In this document: in pieces, positions 8,432 through 16,449 of the stretch | Numbering within the stretch: position 1 is the stretch's first letter | Layout: the number at the start of each line of letters is the position of its first letter | DNA from: DASYKT01 sp963718105 | GTDB taxonomy: Bacteria; Acidobacteriota; Blastocatellia; Pyrinomonadales; Pyrinomonadaceae | Direction: 5' to 3' | DNA: 64,000 bases | NCBI GenBank assembly: GCA_963718105.1 | Contig: OY970352.1 | Span: forward strand, 3,720,001 to 3,784,000 | The notes under the pieces: model-generated | Told to the model about the DNA's origin: nothing | Seen by the model: only the letters and a program-made list of their open reading frames with translations | The model's database searches: none | Program-made: the position numbers and the translations under genes

Positions 8432-10546
8432 ATGTTGAAAACTATCTTTTTAGTGTTGCTTCCGTTTCTAGCGTTCTTTGGCAACAGTACTGACAATACG
8501 TTGACTGGCGTCAACAAAGCCGGCCGGGACGGCAATACCGGAATTCAGGAAAAATTGATCGTGGCCAGCGGTACCGTCACGATGGACGTTAATTTGAACC
8601 GGCTCAAAGGAGCAAAAGGATCGGCGACAACCGCAATGCGTTTTGACGTCGAACGCGATGCTTTCTTTACGGTTCTTGTTTTTGATGGCGAGTTGCGCGG
8701 CCCGCTGCCCAGCTCGATGGCTTTAATCCCCCAGAATACTCCGGCTCTGCCCGCAAAATTAAGTGCTTCCTATAACCAGCTTGTGGTTGAGAGCATGCCA
8801 TGGGGCGGCGAGTACCAACTTGTCGTTCGCGATGGCAAGACGGGCTTTATCTATTTCAACATTGAAGGACATCAGTTTGATTACGACTCGGCCTCGAAGA
8901 CGTTCAGCGTACAGACGGGAAGAGTTTTGTTGTCCAAAGAATTTGCCGCCGAACTCGGACGCCCGTCGGATTCCGGCGCGGTCGTGGGACAGATCAATAT
9001 CACCGCCAGCATGCGCCCGATTGAAGTAACGCAGGTCGTCGACGGCGAAGCAAGATCGGCAGACATGCCTTCCTTAAGCCCCGAAGCGGGCGGCGTACCG
9101 GGACCGGATGTCATCGTCGGTGATCTTTCCGGCCTGGCGCAGTTTAACGGCTCCACCGGCACGCAGGTCGGCCTCGCCGTGGGAACGGATTCCTGCAACT
9201 TCGGTACTGAGAACCTGCACTGGTTCCGGCTGCCGGACAATGACCACCCGGTCATTCCGCAAAATCTTTACCGCATGAGCGGCGGCGCGACGAATGACGC
9301 CCGCTTCGAGCAGATCGGCCAATCCAACGTCAAACACGCGTTCACGGCATTGACCAACAATATCTGCAACCTTGGCTGTAACGGCGTGGGCGGCACCAAT
9401 CTCGGCTCGGGATGCTCCGATCCCTACGATGCCGGTTTGAACGCCGGCCCGAGCCTCGGCTCGCGCGCCTGGATCAATCCCTTTACCGGTGTTTATCCGC
9501 GCGGCGACACTTCGCAGAACCCCAACAGCCACAGCGGCCACACGCACCCCAACACGGCGCACAAGATCCTGGTCGAGATCGCCGATCTGAGCACGACTTT
9601 GAATCCCGGCGCGACCTATTATGCCGAGTCGCAGTACATCACTCCGCATGAATACGTCTGGTGCCAGAGCCATGCCGGACAGTGCAACATGAACAACAAC
9701 GTTTCGTATCGCAAATACAGCGTGAACGGAACGGGCAGCCCCTTCAGCTTTACTCAAGGGGGAGCGACACAGCGCACCAAAGCGGCCATCACGGCCTGGA
9801 CGGGGGCCACCCTGGTCGGGTTCGAGCCGGATCCGGGTAACGACGGTATCGGAACGGTAGGCTACAAAGTGACGGAAACATCACCGGGCGTCTGGCATTA
9901 CGAATATGCCGTTTATAACCAGAACCTGGACCGCGGTATCCAGTCGTTTAGCGTACCGACCGGATCAGGTGTAACGGTCAGCAACGTCGGGTTCCACGCC
10001 CCGCCGCAGCAGCCGGGATGGACGTTTGACGGAACCTTCAATAATCTCGGGTTTAGCAACGCGGCCTGGACCCAGTCTCAGGCAGGCGGCGCGATGACCT
10101 GGAATTCGGAAACGCTGGCTCAGAATCAGAATGCGAATGCTATCCGTTGGGGAACCATGTATAACTTCCGCTTCGATTCTAATCGCCCGCCGCAGACCAT
10201 GAACGCGACCATCGGTTTCTACAAGACCGGTGCTCCGATCGTTGTCCAGATCCAGGGCCCGAGCCCTGTCGTCGCAACCGGCCCCTTCACAGTGAGCGGC
10301 CGCCTGACGAATGGTAACGGACAGGGTGTCGGTGGCGTGGTAGTCATCCTCGACGGCCCGGGTGGCGCGCGCTTTACGCTTTCGAGCCCGTTTGGTTTCT
10401 ACAGCTTTGACCAGGTCATTGGCGGTGGAACCTACTCGGTCGGAATTTCATCGAAGCGTTTCTCAGCCGACCCGCAGACGATGGCAGTCAATGACAACTT
10501 GAACGTTGACTTTGTGCTGACACCACAAGCACGGCCCGGCAAATAG
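8432..10546 (+). CDS. large secreted protein with C-terminal carboxypeptidase-regulatory-like domain
   Basis: The 704-residue protein has a hydrophobic leader (about residues 1-19) and no membrane segment after it. Residues ~40-160 look like a beta-rich domain. The central region is rich in Gly, Asn, Ser and His with several cysteines (for example NNICNLGCNGVGG and CQSHAGQCNMNNN), and I do not recognise it. The last ~90 residues match the carboxypeptidase regulatory-like/Ig-like fold: TVSGRLTNGNGQGVGGVVV, then FGFYSFDQVIGGGTYSV. Such domains cap surface or secreted proteins in Acidobacteriota. It is monocistronic and followed by a strong terminator. Confidence 0.7.
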   Translation: MLKTIFLVLLPFLAFFGNSTDNTLTGVNKAGRDGNTGIQEKLIVASGTVTMDVNLNRLKGAKGSATTAMRFDVERDAFFTVLVFDGELRGPLPSSMALIPQNTPALPAKLSASYNQLVVESMPWGGEYQLVVRDGKTGFIYFNIEGHQFDYDSASKTFSVQTGRVLLSKEFAAELGRPSDSGAVVGQINITASMRPIEVTQVVDGEARSADMPSLSPEAGGVPGPDVIVGDLSGLAQFNGSTGTQVGLAVGTDSCNFGTENLHWFRLPDNDHPVIPQNLYRMSGGATNDARFEQIGQSNVKHAFTALTNNICNLGCNGVGGTNLGSGCSDPYDAGLNAGPSLGSRAWINPFTGVYPRGDTSQNPNSHSGHTHPNTAHKILVEIADLSTTLNPGATYYAESQYITPHEYVWCQSHAGQCNMNNNVSYRKYSVNGTGSPFSFTQGGATQRTKAAITAWTGATLVGFEPDPGNDGIGTVGYKVTETSPGVWHYEYAVYNQNLDRGIQSFSVPTGSGVTVSNVGFHAPPQQPGWTFDGTFNNLGFSNAAWTQSQAGGAMTWNSETLAQNQNANAIRWGTMYNFRFDSNRPPQTMNATIGFYKTGAPIVVQIQGPSPVVATGPFTVSGRLTNGNGQGVGGVVVILDGPGGARFTLSSPFGFYSFDQVIGGGTYSVGISSKRFSADPQTMAVNDNLNVDFVLTPQARPGK

Positions 10547-10566
10547 ACGCGAATTTTTCGCAAAGC

Positions 10567-10596
10567 AAAAGGCGGCTTTCGGGCCGCCTTTTTTTA
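10567..10596 (+). terminator. rho-independent terminator after the secreted protein
   Basis: A GGCGGC stem closes on GCCGCC around a TTTCGG loop, with flanking A-T pairs and a run of seven T residues. It starts about 20 bases after the stop codon at 10546. Confidence 0.85.
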
Positions 10597-10598
10597 TC

Positions 10599-10666
10599 GG
10601 GAGCGCAGAATTTATTCTGTGACGAACGCGCAGCGTTCGAGACGCGTCTGCTAACGCAGACGCTAC
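10599..10666. repeat. REP-like element (GGGAGCGC family)
   Basis: GGGAGCGC at 10599-10606 is followed by the hairpin AGAATTTATTCT, then GAACGCGCAGCGTTC and a GCGTCTGC/GCAGACGC hairpin. It directly follows the terminator and precedes the convergent ubiX gene. Confidence 0.72.
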
Positions 10667-10674
10667 TGACCTCA

Positions 10675-11292
10675 TTAATCCTGCGGAACTTCTTCGCCCG
10701 TCCACTGTGTTTTTTTGGAATGCGGTATGCCGAACTGATCGAGAATGCGATAGACGAGATGATCGACGAGTTCCGCCACCGACTGGGGTTTGTGATAAAA
10801 ACCGGGGCTGGCGGGCAGAATGCGCGCGCCGGCCCGTGCCAGCCGCAGCATGTTTTCCAGATGGATCGCGTTATAGGGAGTTTCGCGCGGAACAAGCACC
10901 AGCTTGCGCCCTTCTTTTAGAGTGACGTCGGCCGCGCGGTGAATAAGATTCGTGCCCGCTCCGGAAGCGATCGCGCCCAGCGTTCCCATCGAGCACGGTA
11001 TGATCAGCATTCCCGCCTGCGGGTGCGACCCCGACGAAGGCTTGGCCGCCATGTTGTCCAGCCGCCATAGCCGGACCAGTTTTGAATCTTCGCTCAAGCC
11101 CAGCCACTGGTTGATCTTTTTCTGATCGGCATTTTTCAAATTAACGCCCAGCTCGACCTGCGCGACGGTCACGGCGGAATCCGACATGATCAGGTTCACC
11201 GTCTCGACCGCGCCGCTCTCATGAATCATCTGAAGCGCGCGGTAAGCGTAAACGCTTCCCGAAGCTCCGGTAATGGCTAAGGTCATTTCCAT
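10675..11292 (-). CDS. ubiX: UbiX-family flavin prenyltransferase
   Basis: The 205-residue protein belongs to the UbiX/Pad1 family, which prenylates FMN to make the cofactor of UbiD decarboxylases. The N-terminal GASGS loop binds flavin, and the PCSMGTLGAIASG segment and R-ETP-(Y/N) motif near residue 137 are conserved active-site parts. In organisms using the futalosine pathway, UbiX and UbiD homologues carry out a late menaquinone step, which fits the mqnD gene in this window. The gene stands alone. ATG at 11292 gives MEMTLAITGASGS; the next Met (11286) is equally plausible. Confidence 0.9.
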   Translation of the reverse strand: MEMTLAITGASGSVYAYRALQMIHESGAVETVNLIMSDSAVTVAQVELGVNLKNADQKKINQWLGLSEDSKLVRLWRLDNMAAKPSSGSHPQAGMLIIPCSMGTLGAIASGAGTNLIHRAADVTLKEGRKLVLVPRETPYNAIHLENMLRLARAGARILPASPGFYHKPQSVAELVDHLVYRILDQFGIPHSKKTQWTGEEVPQD

Positions 11293-11353
11293 AGTCAGTA
11301 AAGGGGGGTCAGCAAAGCTAAATTATCTACTATTTATCTTTGCGGGTAAAACT

Positions 11354-11478
11354 ATGGAGCTAGGGGGCTCTGCCCGCAAAGCTTGCCGTTAGGCAAAGCT
11401 GGCTTCCCGGAGCTAAGAGTTGGCATCAAAGCCTTCGGGCGCGAAGACGCCCGTTGCGGGCAGAGCCCCTGGCTCCAT
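11354..11478. repeat. 125-base near-perfect inverted repeat
   Basis: The arm at 11354-11377 pairs with 11455-11478 with a single mismatch and a single bulge. Two smaller palindromes lie inside it (GCTTGCC/GGCAAGC type, and GGGCG...CGCCC type). It fills most of the gap between two divergently transcribed genes (ubiX and the lipase) and may be a REP/BIME-like unit. The GCGGGCAG core resembles the unit at 44068-44110. Confidence 0.65.
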
Positions 11479-11524
11479 AAATATTGAATTCTGGCTTTTC
11501 TGATGCTAACGTCATTACTAATTT

Positions 11525-12970
11525 ATGAGAAAACGCATTCTTTTTGTTCTGATATCACTGGTTTTCGTTTCACAAACTCTCTGGGCGCAAAATGCTAAAC
11601 CGCCGGTCAAGCCAGCCGCTACGCCGACAGCAGCCCCCGCGGCTACGCCAACGGCCGGTCCGGCCGCGCCGACTGCGCCTGCCGCCGGGGCCAAAGAAAA
11701 ACGGCCGATCATTTTTATTCCCGGGGTTCTTGGCTCGCGCCTGATCAACGGCGATACCGGTGAAAATGTCTGGGTCAACATCCGGCGCTCAAAAGACGAC
11801 GATATGCGCCTGCCGATGTCGGCCAACCTTACCGCCAATCGCGACAAGCTCATCGCCAACCAGGTGCTCGATAAAATAAAGATCATCAAATATTTTCCGA
11901 AGATCTCCGTCTACCAGGGCGTGGTCGATTTTTTTCAGACCGCGGGTTACAAGCGGGGCGATTGGGAAAATCCGCATCTGGACGGCGCGCCCGGCGACCA
12001 TGATACTTATTACCTCTTTGCGTACGATTGGCGGCGCGACAATGTCGAATCCGCCGCGAAACTGCTGCAGCAGATCGAGCAGCTTCGCCGCAAGCTGGGG
12101 AAACCCACGCTCAAATTCGACATCATGGCGCATTCCATGGGCGGCCTGGTCGCGCGTTATGCTGCGATGTACGGCCGCGCAGACCTGACCGATAATCCGC
12201 GCCCCAATTGGGAAGGCACGAAATATTTTCACGACATTTGTCTTTTCGGAGTGCCGAACGACGGAGCGATGGAAGCATTCGATACGATGCTCAACGGGTA
12301 CACTTTTGCCACCTTTGCTGGCCGGCGCCATCTCGGGGTTTTAAGCAGCGAGGTCGCGCTTTCCGCACCGGCCCTGTTCGAGCTTTTACCCCACGGCGAT
12401 TCTCTAAATTTCTACGATGAAGAATTACAGCCGGTGAAGCTGGATATTTACGATCCAGCCACCTGGAAGACGTATGGCTGGTCGGCCGCTTTTGATGAGC
12501 GGTTCAGGTCGACCCTGAGCAAGACGGCCCTGGCGCAAATGGATAATTATTTCACGGCCGTGTTAGGCCGCGCTAAAAAATTCCATAACGCGCTGGCGGT
12601 TAAATCGCCGCCGCCGCCGAGCCTCTACTTTTTTACTTATGGGAGTAACTGCAAGCGCACGCTGGATGGCGCGGTCGTCTACAAGGAAAAAGACAGCAGC
12701 GCCTGGAAAACTCTGACCCGGGGAGATTCTTTCCGCAATTCCCGCGGTGAAAAGATCGACGATAAAGAAGTCAAAAAAATTCTCTACACGGACGGAGACG
12801 GAACTGTCACGAATAGTTCGTTGATGGTAGATTCACTCTATACAGCGGAAAAAGGGGCTAAACCGATCGGCAATGCCGCGGCGGTATTTTTTGCCTGTGA
12901 AGATCACGCCTCGCTCTTAAGTAACAAGATCATTCAGGATAGCGTGCTCGAACAATTGCTTAGGGATTAA
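11525..12970 (+). CDS. LCAT-like secreted lipase/acyltransferase (alpha/beta hydrolase)
   Basis: The 481-residue protein has a signal peptide (cleavage near LWAQ, residue 22) and then a Pro/Ala/Thr-rich linker to about residue 58. The hydrolase domain opens with IIFIPGVLGSRL, which forms the oxyanion region in lecithin:cholesterol acyltransferase-type enzymes. The nucleophile elbow is AHSMGG with Ser214, preceded by FAYDWRRD, a family hallmark. Asp in YTDGDGTV and His in CEDHAS near the C-terminus are likely to complete the triad. The substrate is probably a phospholipid or neutral lipid in the envelope. Its 3' end overlaps the convergent protease gene by 11 bases. Confidence 0.8.
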   Translation: MRKRILFVLISLVFVSQTLWAQNAKPPVKPAATPTAAPAATPTAGPAAPTAPAAGAKEKRPIIFIPGVLGSRLINGDTGENVWVNIRRSKDDDMRLPMSANLTANRDKLIANQVLDKIKIIKYFPKISVYQGVVDFFQTAGYKRGDWENPHLDGAPGDHDTYYLFAYDWRRDNVESAAKLLQQIEQLRRKLGKPTLKFDIMAHSMGGLVARYAAMYGRADLTDNPRPNWEGTKYFHDICLFGVPNDGAMEAFDTMLNGYTFATFAGRRHLGVLSSEVALSAPALFELLPHGDSLNFYDEELQPVKLDIYDPATWKTYGWSAAFDERFRSTLSKTALAQMDNYFTAVLGRAKKFHNALAVKSPPPPSLYFFTYGSNCKRTLDGAVVYKEKDSSAWKTLTRGDSFRNSRGEKIDDKEVKKILYTDGDGTVTNSSLMVDSLYTAEKGAKPIGNAAAVFFACEDHASLLSNKIIQDSVLEQLLRD

Positions 12971-14402
12971 TAAGGACGTAGAGCCGGTCGGCCCAATCGG
13001 ACCTGGCGTTGCGCAACATCTGGTATTGAACCTCAGCCTGGTCGCGGTCGCCTTGCTTTAAATAGGCGCGGCCGAGATTGTACCGGGCCTTATCAAAATC
13101 GGGATCGCTGCCGAGCGAGTTATTAAAAGCATCGATGCTCTCGCTCATTCTTCCCAGCTCCAAATAACATTCGCCCAGGTAATTAAAGGTCTTGGCTTCC
13201 GGCCGGTAATTGCGCACCTGCTCAAAAGCCTGCAGAGCTTCACCGTAGCGCTTTAGTTTGAAGTAAGCCTGCCCCAGGTGGTCGTAGGCATTGATATGGT
13301 CGGGCTTGGTGGAAACCGCGCGTTTATAAGCGAGAATTTCTTCCTCGGTCCGGTTGAGTTTATTAAAACTCAACCCCAGCGCGTATTGCGCCTCGGCATT
13401 TTCCGGATCGAGCTTGGTCGCGTTCTTATAAGCATCAGCGGCATCTTTGAATTGCCCCAGCGCAAAGGATGACGCGCCTATATTGACAAAAGTTTCCGCC
13501 CAGTCAGGACGAAGCCGCGCAGCCTGGCGCGAGGAACGCAGCGCTTCGTTATGCCGGCCCAGCATCCCGTAACAAAATCCCGCCTGGTACCAGGCCTCGG
13601 CGTAATCGGGATCGGTATCGGTCGCCCTTTCAAAAAGCACCACGGCGCGGGCATAATCGTCGCGCGATAAAATTCCCAGCCCCTGCGAATATAATTTTTC
13701 GGCCGCCGCTCTTTTGCTGCGCTTGGCCTCGGAGTTCAAATTATTAAAGGTTTGCAAACTGCCGATCTTTAATTGCGAAATTCTTTCCGAGGGCACGGCG
13801 AAATTAAGGCTTTGTCCTTCGGCGGCCTGCAGAGTGGCGACGCCCACCACCTGTCCGGCCATGTTAACCACCGGGGAACCGCTGGAACCCGGCGAGATCG
13901 GCGCCGTGATCTGGATGATCTTGCCGTAGCCCGGTATCACGCGCACGGCCGAAACGATGCCGTTTGAAACCGAGCCTTCCAGGCCGTAAGGATTACCGAT
14001 GACGACAATGCTCTCGCCTTCGAGCGGCGTTGTTTTGTCGATCGAAAGCGGCCTGACATTTTCCCGCGGCACATCTACCTGCAGCAGCGCCAGATCGCCT
14101 TCACCATCCACGGCCAATACGCCTTTCACCACATAGCGCTTGTCGTTCATCAGGCTGATCTCTACCCGCTGAGCGTTTTCGATCACGTGGCGGTTGGTGA
14201 TGACCTTGTCGACCGCGACAAAAAATCCGCTCCCGCGAGAAAGCTGCTCGCCGCGGGCCGAGAATGTTTCGATGGAAACCGCCGAAGGCTTGATGCGCTT
14301 GACCAGCTCGGGCAGCAGCTCCTGCGCACCGATACCCGCGCAGCCGAAGGCCGAGATGAGCAAAACAAGTAGAATTGTGCCTTTTTTGAACTGCATAGGC
14401 AT
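12960..14402 (-). CDS. trypsin-like serine protease fused to TPR repeats
   Basis: The 480-residue exported protein starts with a hydrophobic signal region (cleavage near IGAQ). A trypsin-like HtrA-type domain follows (about residues 35-215). The triad is visible as His in ITNRHVIEN, Asp in GDLALLQV and Ser in SPGSSGSPV. There is no PDZ domain. Instead, six or so TPR units fill residues ~235-470, for example AEAWYQAGFCYGMLGRHNEAL and INAYDHLGQAYFKLKRYGEAL. The TPR array probably binds partner proteins or regulates the protease. ATG at 14396 is an equally good start. It overlaps the lipase gene tail to tail. Confidence 0.83.
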   Translation of the reverse strand: MPMQFKKGTILLVLLISAFGCAGIGAQELLPELVKRIKPSAVSIETFSARGEQLSRGSGFFVAVDKVITNRHVIENAQRVEISLMNDKRYVVKGVLAVDGEGDLALLQVDVPRENVRPLSIDKTTPLEGESIVVIGNPYGLEGSVSNGIVSAVRVIPGYGKIIQITAPISPGSSGSPVVNMAGQVVGVATLQAAEGQSLNFAVPSERISQLKIGSLQTFNNLNSEAKRSKRAAAEKLYSQGLGILSRDDYARAVVLFERATDTDPDYAEAWYQAGFCYGMLGRHNEALRSSRQAARLRPDWAETFVNIGASSFALGQFKDAADAYKNATKLDPENAEAQYALGLSFNKLNRTEEEILAYKRAVSTKPDHINAYDHLGQAYFKLKRYGEALQAFEQVRNYRPEAKTFNYLGECYLELGRMSESIDAFNNSLGSDPDFDKARYNLGRAYLKQGDRDQAEVQYQMLRNARSDWADRLYVLINP

Positions 14403-14459
14403 GGGTAACTTATAAGTCTAACCGCGATTTTTGCTGAGGGCAAGATTCAAGTTTTCACC

Positions 14460-14487
14460 GGGAGCGCGGACGGGCCGTCGGCGCTCC
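14460..14487. repeat. short REP-like element (GGGAGCGC family)
   Basis: Starts GGGAGCGCGGACG and ends CGTCGGCGCTCC, a compact version with head and inverted tail around a GGGCC core. It lies just upstream of the ArsR promoter. Confidence 0.65.
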
Positions 14488-14510
14488 GGCAAAAGAACTT
14501 TATTTTTCTC

Positions 14511-14540
14511 TTGACACGTAAGCTATAGCTTACGTATTAT
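14511..14540 (+). promoter_or_regulatory. sigma-70 promoter with a 20-bp palindromic operator for the ArsR regulator
   Basis: A consensus -35 box TTGACA (14511-14516) and a -10-like TATTAT (14535-14540) are 18 bases apart. The spacer is almost wholly filled by a perfect palindrome, ACGTAAGCTA/TAGCTTACGT, at 14516-14535, so a bound dimer would block RNA polymerase. A GGAAGAG ribosome binding site follows at 14541. Placement directly before an ArsR gene implies autorepression. Confidence 0.82.
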
Positions 14541-14549
14541 GGAAGAGTT

Positions 14550-14888
14550 ATGGATCAAATAACAAAAACATCCCGGCAGGCCGACATTGACGCCTTTACG
14601 GCGATCGCGCATCCGGCGCGCAGACAAATATTAGACCTTTTAGCGGCCGGGGAAAGCTCAGTGCAGAACCTGGCCGAGCCTTTTGAGATGTCACGCCCGG
14701 CTGTTTCGCAGCATCTGCGGGTCTTGCTTGATGTAGGGCTGGTGGAGGTGCGCCGAAGCGGCCGCGAGCAGCGTTACCGCCTTCGAGCCGCGCAATTACA
14801 AGGGGTCTATGATTGGGTCGCCCACTATACGCGGTTCTGGGAAGAAAAACTGGACAATTTAGGTAAATATCTGGAGGAAAACGAATGA
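14550..14888 (+). CDS. ArsR-family winged-helix repressor
   Basis: The 112-residue protein is a compact winged-helix regulator. The segment AIAHPARRQILDLLAAGESSVQNLAEPFEMSRPAVSQHLRVL is the helix-turn-helix typical of ArsR proteins that lack a metal-binding cysteine pair; no such Cys pair is present, so metal sensing is unlikely. The ATG at 14550 has a good GGAAGAG site. Its stop overlaps the start of the SRPBCC gene by four bases (ATGA), so the two are translated together. ArsR genes paired with SRPBCC genes are a known arrangement, where the partner often has a ligand-binding role. Confidence 0.87.
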   Translation: MDQITKTSRQADIDAFTAIAHPARRQILDLLAAGESSVQNLAEPFEMSRPAVSQHLRVLLDVGLVEVRRSGREQRYRLRAAQLQGVYDWVAHYTRFWEEKLDNLGKYLEENE

Positions 14889-15346
14889 AGCGAGATATTA
14901 AACTGGAGGCTTTCTACCCCTACCCGCCGGAGCGCGTGTGGCGAGCGGTCGCCGACGGCAAAGCGATGGCAAAGTGGCTGATGCCTAACGATTTTGAACC
15001 CAAGCTCGGACACAAATTTCAGTTTCGCACAAAGCCCGCGCCGGGTTTCGACGGGATCGTTCATTGCGAGGTTTTGGAACTCCAGGAACCGCGGCTTTTA
15101 CGGATCAGTTGGCGAGGCGGCCCGATCGACACGGTCTTAAAATTTTTGCTCGAGCCCGTGCAGGGCGGCACCAAACTTTATCTGGAGCACACCGGCTTTA
15201 CCGGAGTGAAGGGACTGATGATCAGCTATATGATGAGCAGCGGCTGGAAGAAAATGTTTCGCACTTCTCTGCCTGCGGTCATCAAAAATATCGACACGCT
15301 GGATAAGCTTCCTGAAGACCTGAAATCCTGCGATCCCGAAAAGTAG
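14885..15346 (+). CDS. SRPBCC (AHSA1-like) domain protein
   Basis: The 153-residue protein has the START/Bet v1-like fold of the AHSA1 group. The N-terminal FYPYPPERVWRAVADGKAMAKWLM segment and the later LRISWRGGPIDTVLKFLLE and GGTKLYLEHTGF strands are characteristic. Such proteins bind hydrophobic ligands in a central pocket. The ATGA overlap with the ArsR gene makes joint expression from the operator promoter likely. The ligand is unknown. Confidence 0.82.
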   Translation: MKRDIKLEAFYPYPPERVWRAVADGKAMAKWLMPNDFEPKLGHKFQFRTKPAPGFDGIVHCEVLELQEPRLLRISWRGGPIDTVLKFLLEPVQGGTKLYLEHTGFTGVKGLMISYMMSSGWKKMFRTSLPAVIKNIDTLDKLPEDLKSCDPEK

Positions 15347-15347
15347 C

Positions 15348-15438
15348 GCCAGCGTTTCGCTGGCAGTCCGTGCGGGCGTCCCGCCCGCACAAGAATCTGA
15401 CGGCGAGACGCCGTTAGGACAGCCGCCGGGACGGCGGC
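15348..15438. repeat. cluster of four short hairpins
   Basis: Four perfect hairpins sit in a row after the SRPBCC stop: GCCAGCG/CGCTGGC, GTGCGGGCG/(C)GCCCGCAC, ACGGCG/CGCCGT and GCCGCC/GGCGGC. None has a T-run. The array looks like a BIME-type REP cluster and fills the gap before the SET gene. Confidence 0.7.
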
Positions 15439-15451
15439 GATACTAAAACTT

Positions 15452-15961
15452 ATGGCTGACGTTACGGTAAAAAATTCCGGCATCCACGGCCTCGGCGTTT
15501 TTGCGGAGCGCGATCTTGCCGAAGGTGAAATTATTTTGGCCATCGACGACACGCGGATAGTCGATGACGAACATCCGCTGCGGCCCGAACTCGGCGAATT
15601 TGAATTTCACTGCGACTACCTGGCGAATCAAACGACGGTACTGATGCGCTCGCCCGAACGCCATATCAATTCCTGCTGCGATCCCAACACTTTCGTAAAA
15701 ACAATTGATAACGTCAGGCATCAGATCGCCCGCCGGCCTATTAAAGCAGGAGAAGAACTCACTTCGGATTATATTATCGACTGTCACGGCGGGATTGTCT
15801 GGCAATGCAATTGCGGCAGCCCGCGCTGCCGGGGGAGGATCGTTTCCAGCTTCTTTGAATTGCCGCTCGAATTACAGTTGGAATATTTACCGCTGCTGAA
15901 TCCCTGGTTTATCGAAGAACATAAGGAAAAGATAAAAGAGCTGCGAAATTTTTGTCAGTAG
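15452..15961 (+). CDS. SET-domain protein (putative protein lysine methyltransferase)
   Basis: The 169-residue protein is almost entirely a SET domain. It begins with the GIHGLGVFAERDLAEGEII strand typical of SET N-termini, has HINSCCDPNT (counterpart of the NHSCxPN motif, here with Ser-Cys-Cys), GEELTSDY (counterpart of GEELT.DY) and a post-SET zinc-binding CNCGSPRCRG. All parts needed for SAM and lysine binding appear present. Bacterial SET proteins methylate ribosomal or nucleoid proteins in some species; the target here is unknown. It stands alone between hairpin arrays. Confidence 0.85.
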   Translation: MADVTVKNSGIHGLGVFAERDLAEGEIILAIDDTRIVDDEHPLRPELGEFEFHCDYLANQTTVLMRSPERHINSCCDPNTFVKTIDNVRHQIARRPIKAGEELTSDYIIDCHGGIVWQCNCGSPRCRGRIVSSFFELPLELQLEYLPLLNPWFIEEHKEKIKELRNFCQ

Positions 15962-16008
15962 CGCCTGCGTAAGCGGGTGCGTCCTCATCTTTGTGATAAA
16001 ATCGGGCT

Positions 16009-16446
16009 ATGAAAATAGCCATTGCTGCCGACCACGCGGGTTTTGAGGAAAAAGAGAAGTTAAAGCCTTTTTTGGACGAATTAGGCGTCGAATATAATGA
16101 TCTGGGCACAAATTCCGGTGATTCGGTCGATTACCCGGATTACGCCAAAAAAGTAGGCGAAGCGATAGCTAAAGGCGAGGCCGAGGAAGGCATTTTATTT
16201 TGCGGCTCCGGCACGGGGATGGCAATTTCCGCAAACAAGATCCACGGCATCCGCGCCGCCGTCGCCTGGAACCCGGACATCGCCCGGCTCGCGCGCGAAC
16301 ACAACAACGCCAACGTGCTCGCATTGCCCGCGCGCTTTACTTCCGACGACGAAGCCAAAAACATCGTCAAGGCCTGGTTCGACGCAAAATTCGAGGGCGG
16401 CCGCCACGAGCGCAGGGTGGAAAAAATAAGCGAATTGGAGAAATGA
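16009..16446 (+). CDS. rpiB: ribose 5-phosphate isomerase B
   Basis: The 145-residue protein is a full-length RpiB/LacAB-family sugar isomerase, interconverting ribose 5-phosphate and ribulose 5-phosphate in the pentose phosphate pathway. It shows the AADHAGFEEKEKL start, GILFCGSGTGMAISANK (active-site Cys and phosphate loop) and ARLAREHNNANVLALPAR. A small membrane protein gene follows three bases later, and glyA after that, all on the plus strand. The grouping of rpiB and glyA is common in bacteria. Confidence 0.95.
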   Translation: MKIAIAADHAGFEEKEKLKPFLDELGVEYNDLGTNSGDSVDYPDYAKKVGEAIAKGEAEEGILFCGSGTGMAISANKIHGIRAAVAWNPDIARLAREHNNANVLALPARFTSDDEAKNIVKAWFDAKFEGGRHERRVEKISELEK

Positions 16447-16449
16447 TCT

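Noticed and set aside
9074..9757. Minus-strand open frame inside the large secreted protein
   Set aside because: Antisense shadow; Ala/Val/Arg/Gly-rich composition with no domain, and the plus-strand frame has the signal peptide and a recognised C-terminal domain.
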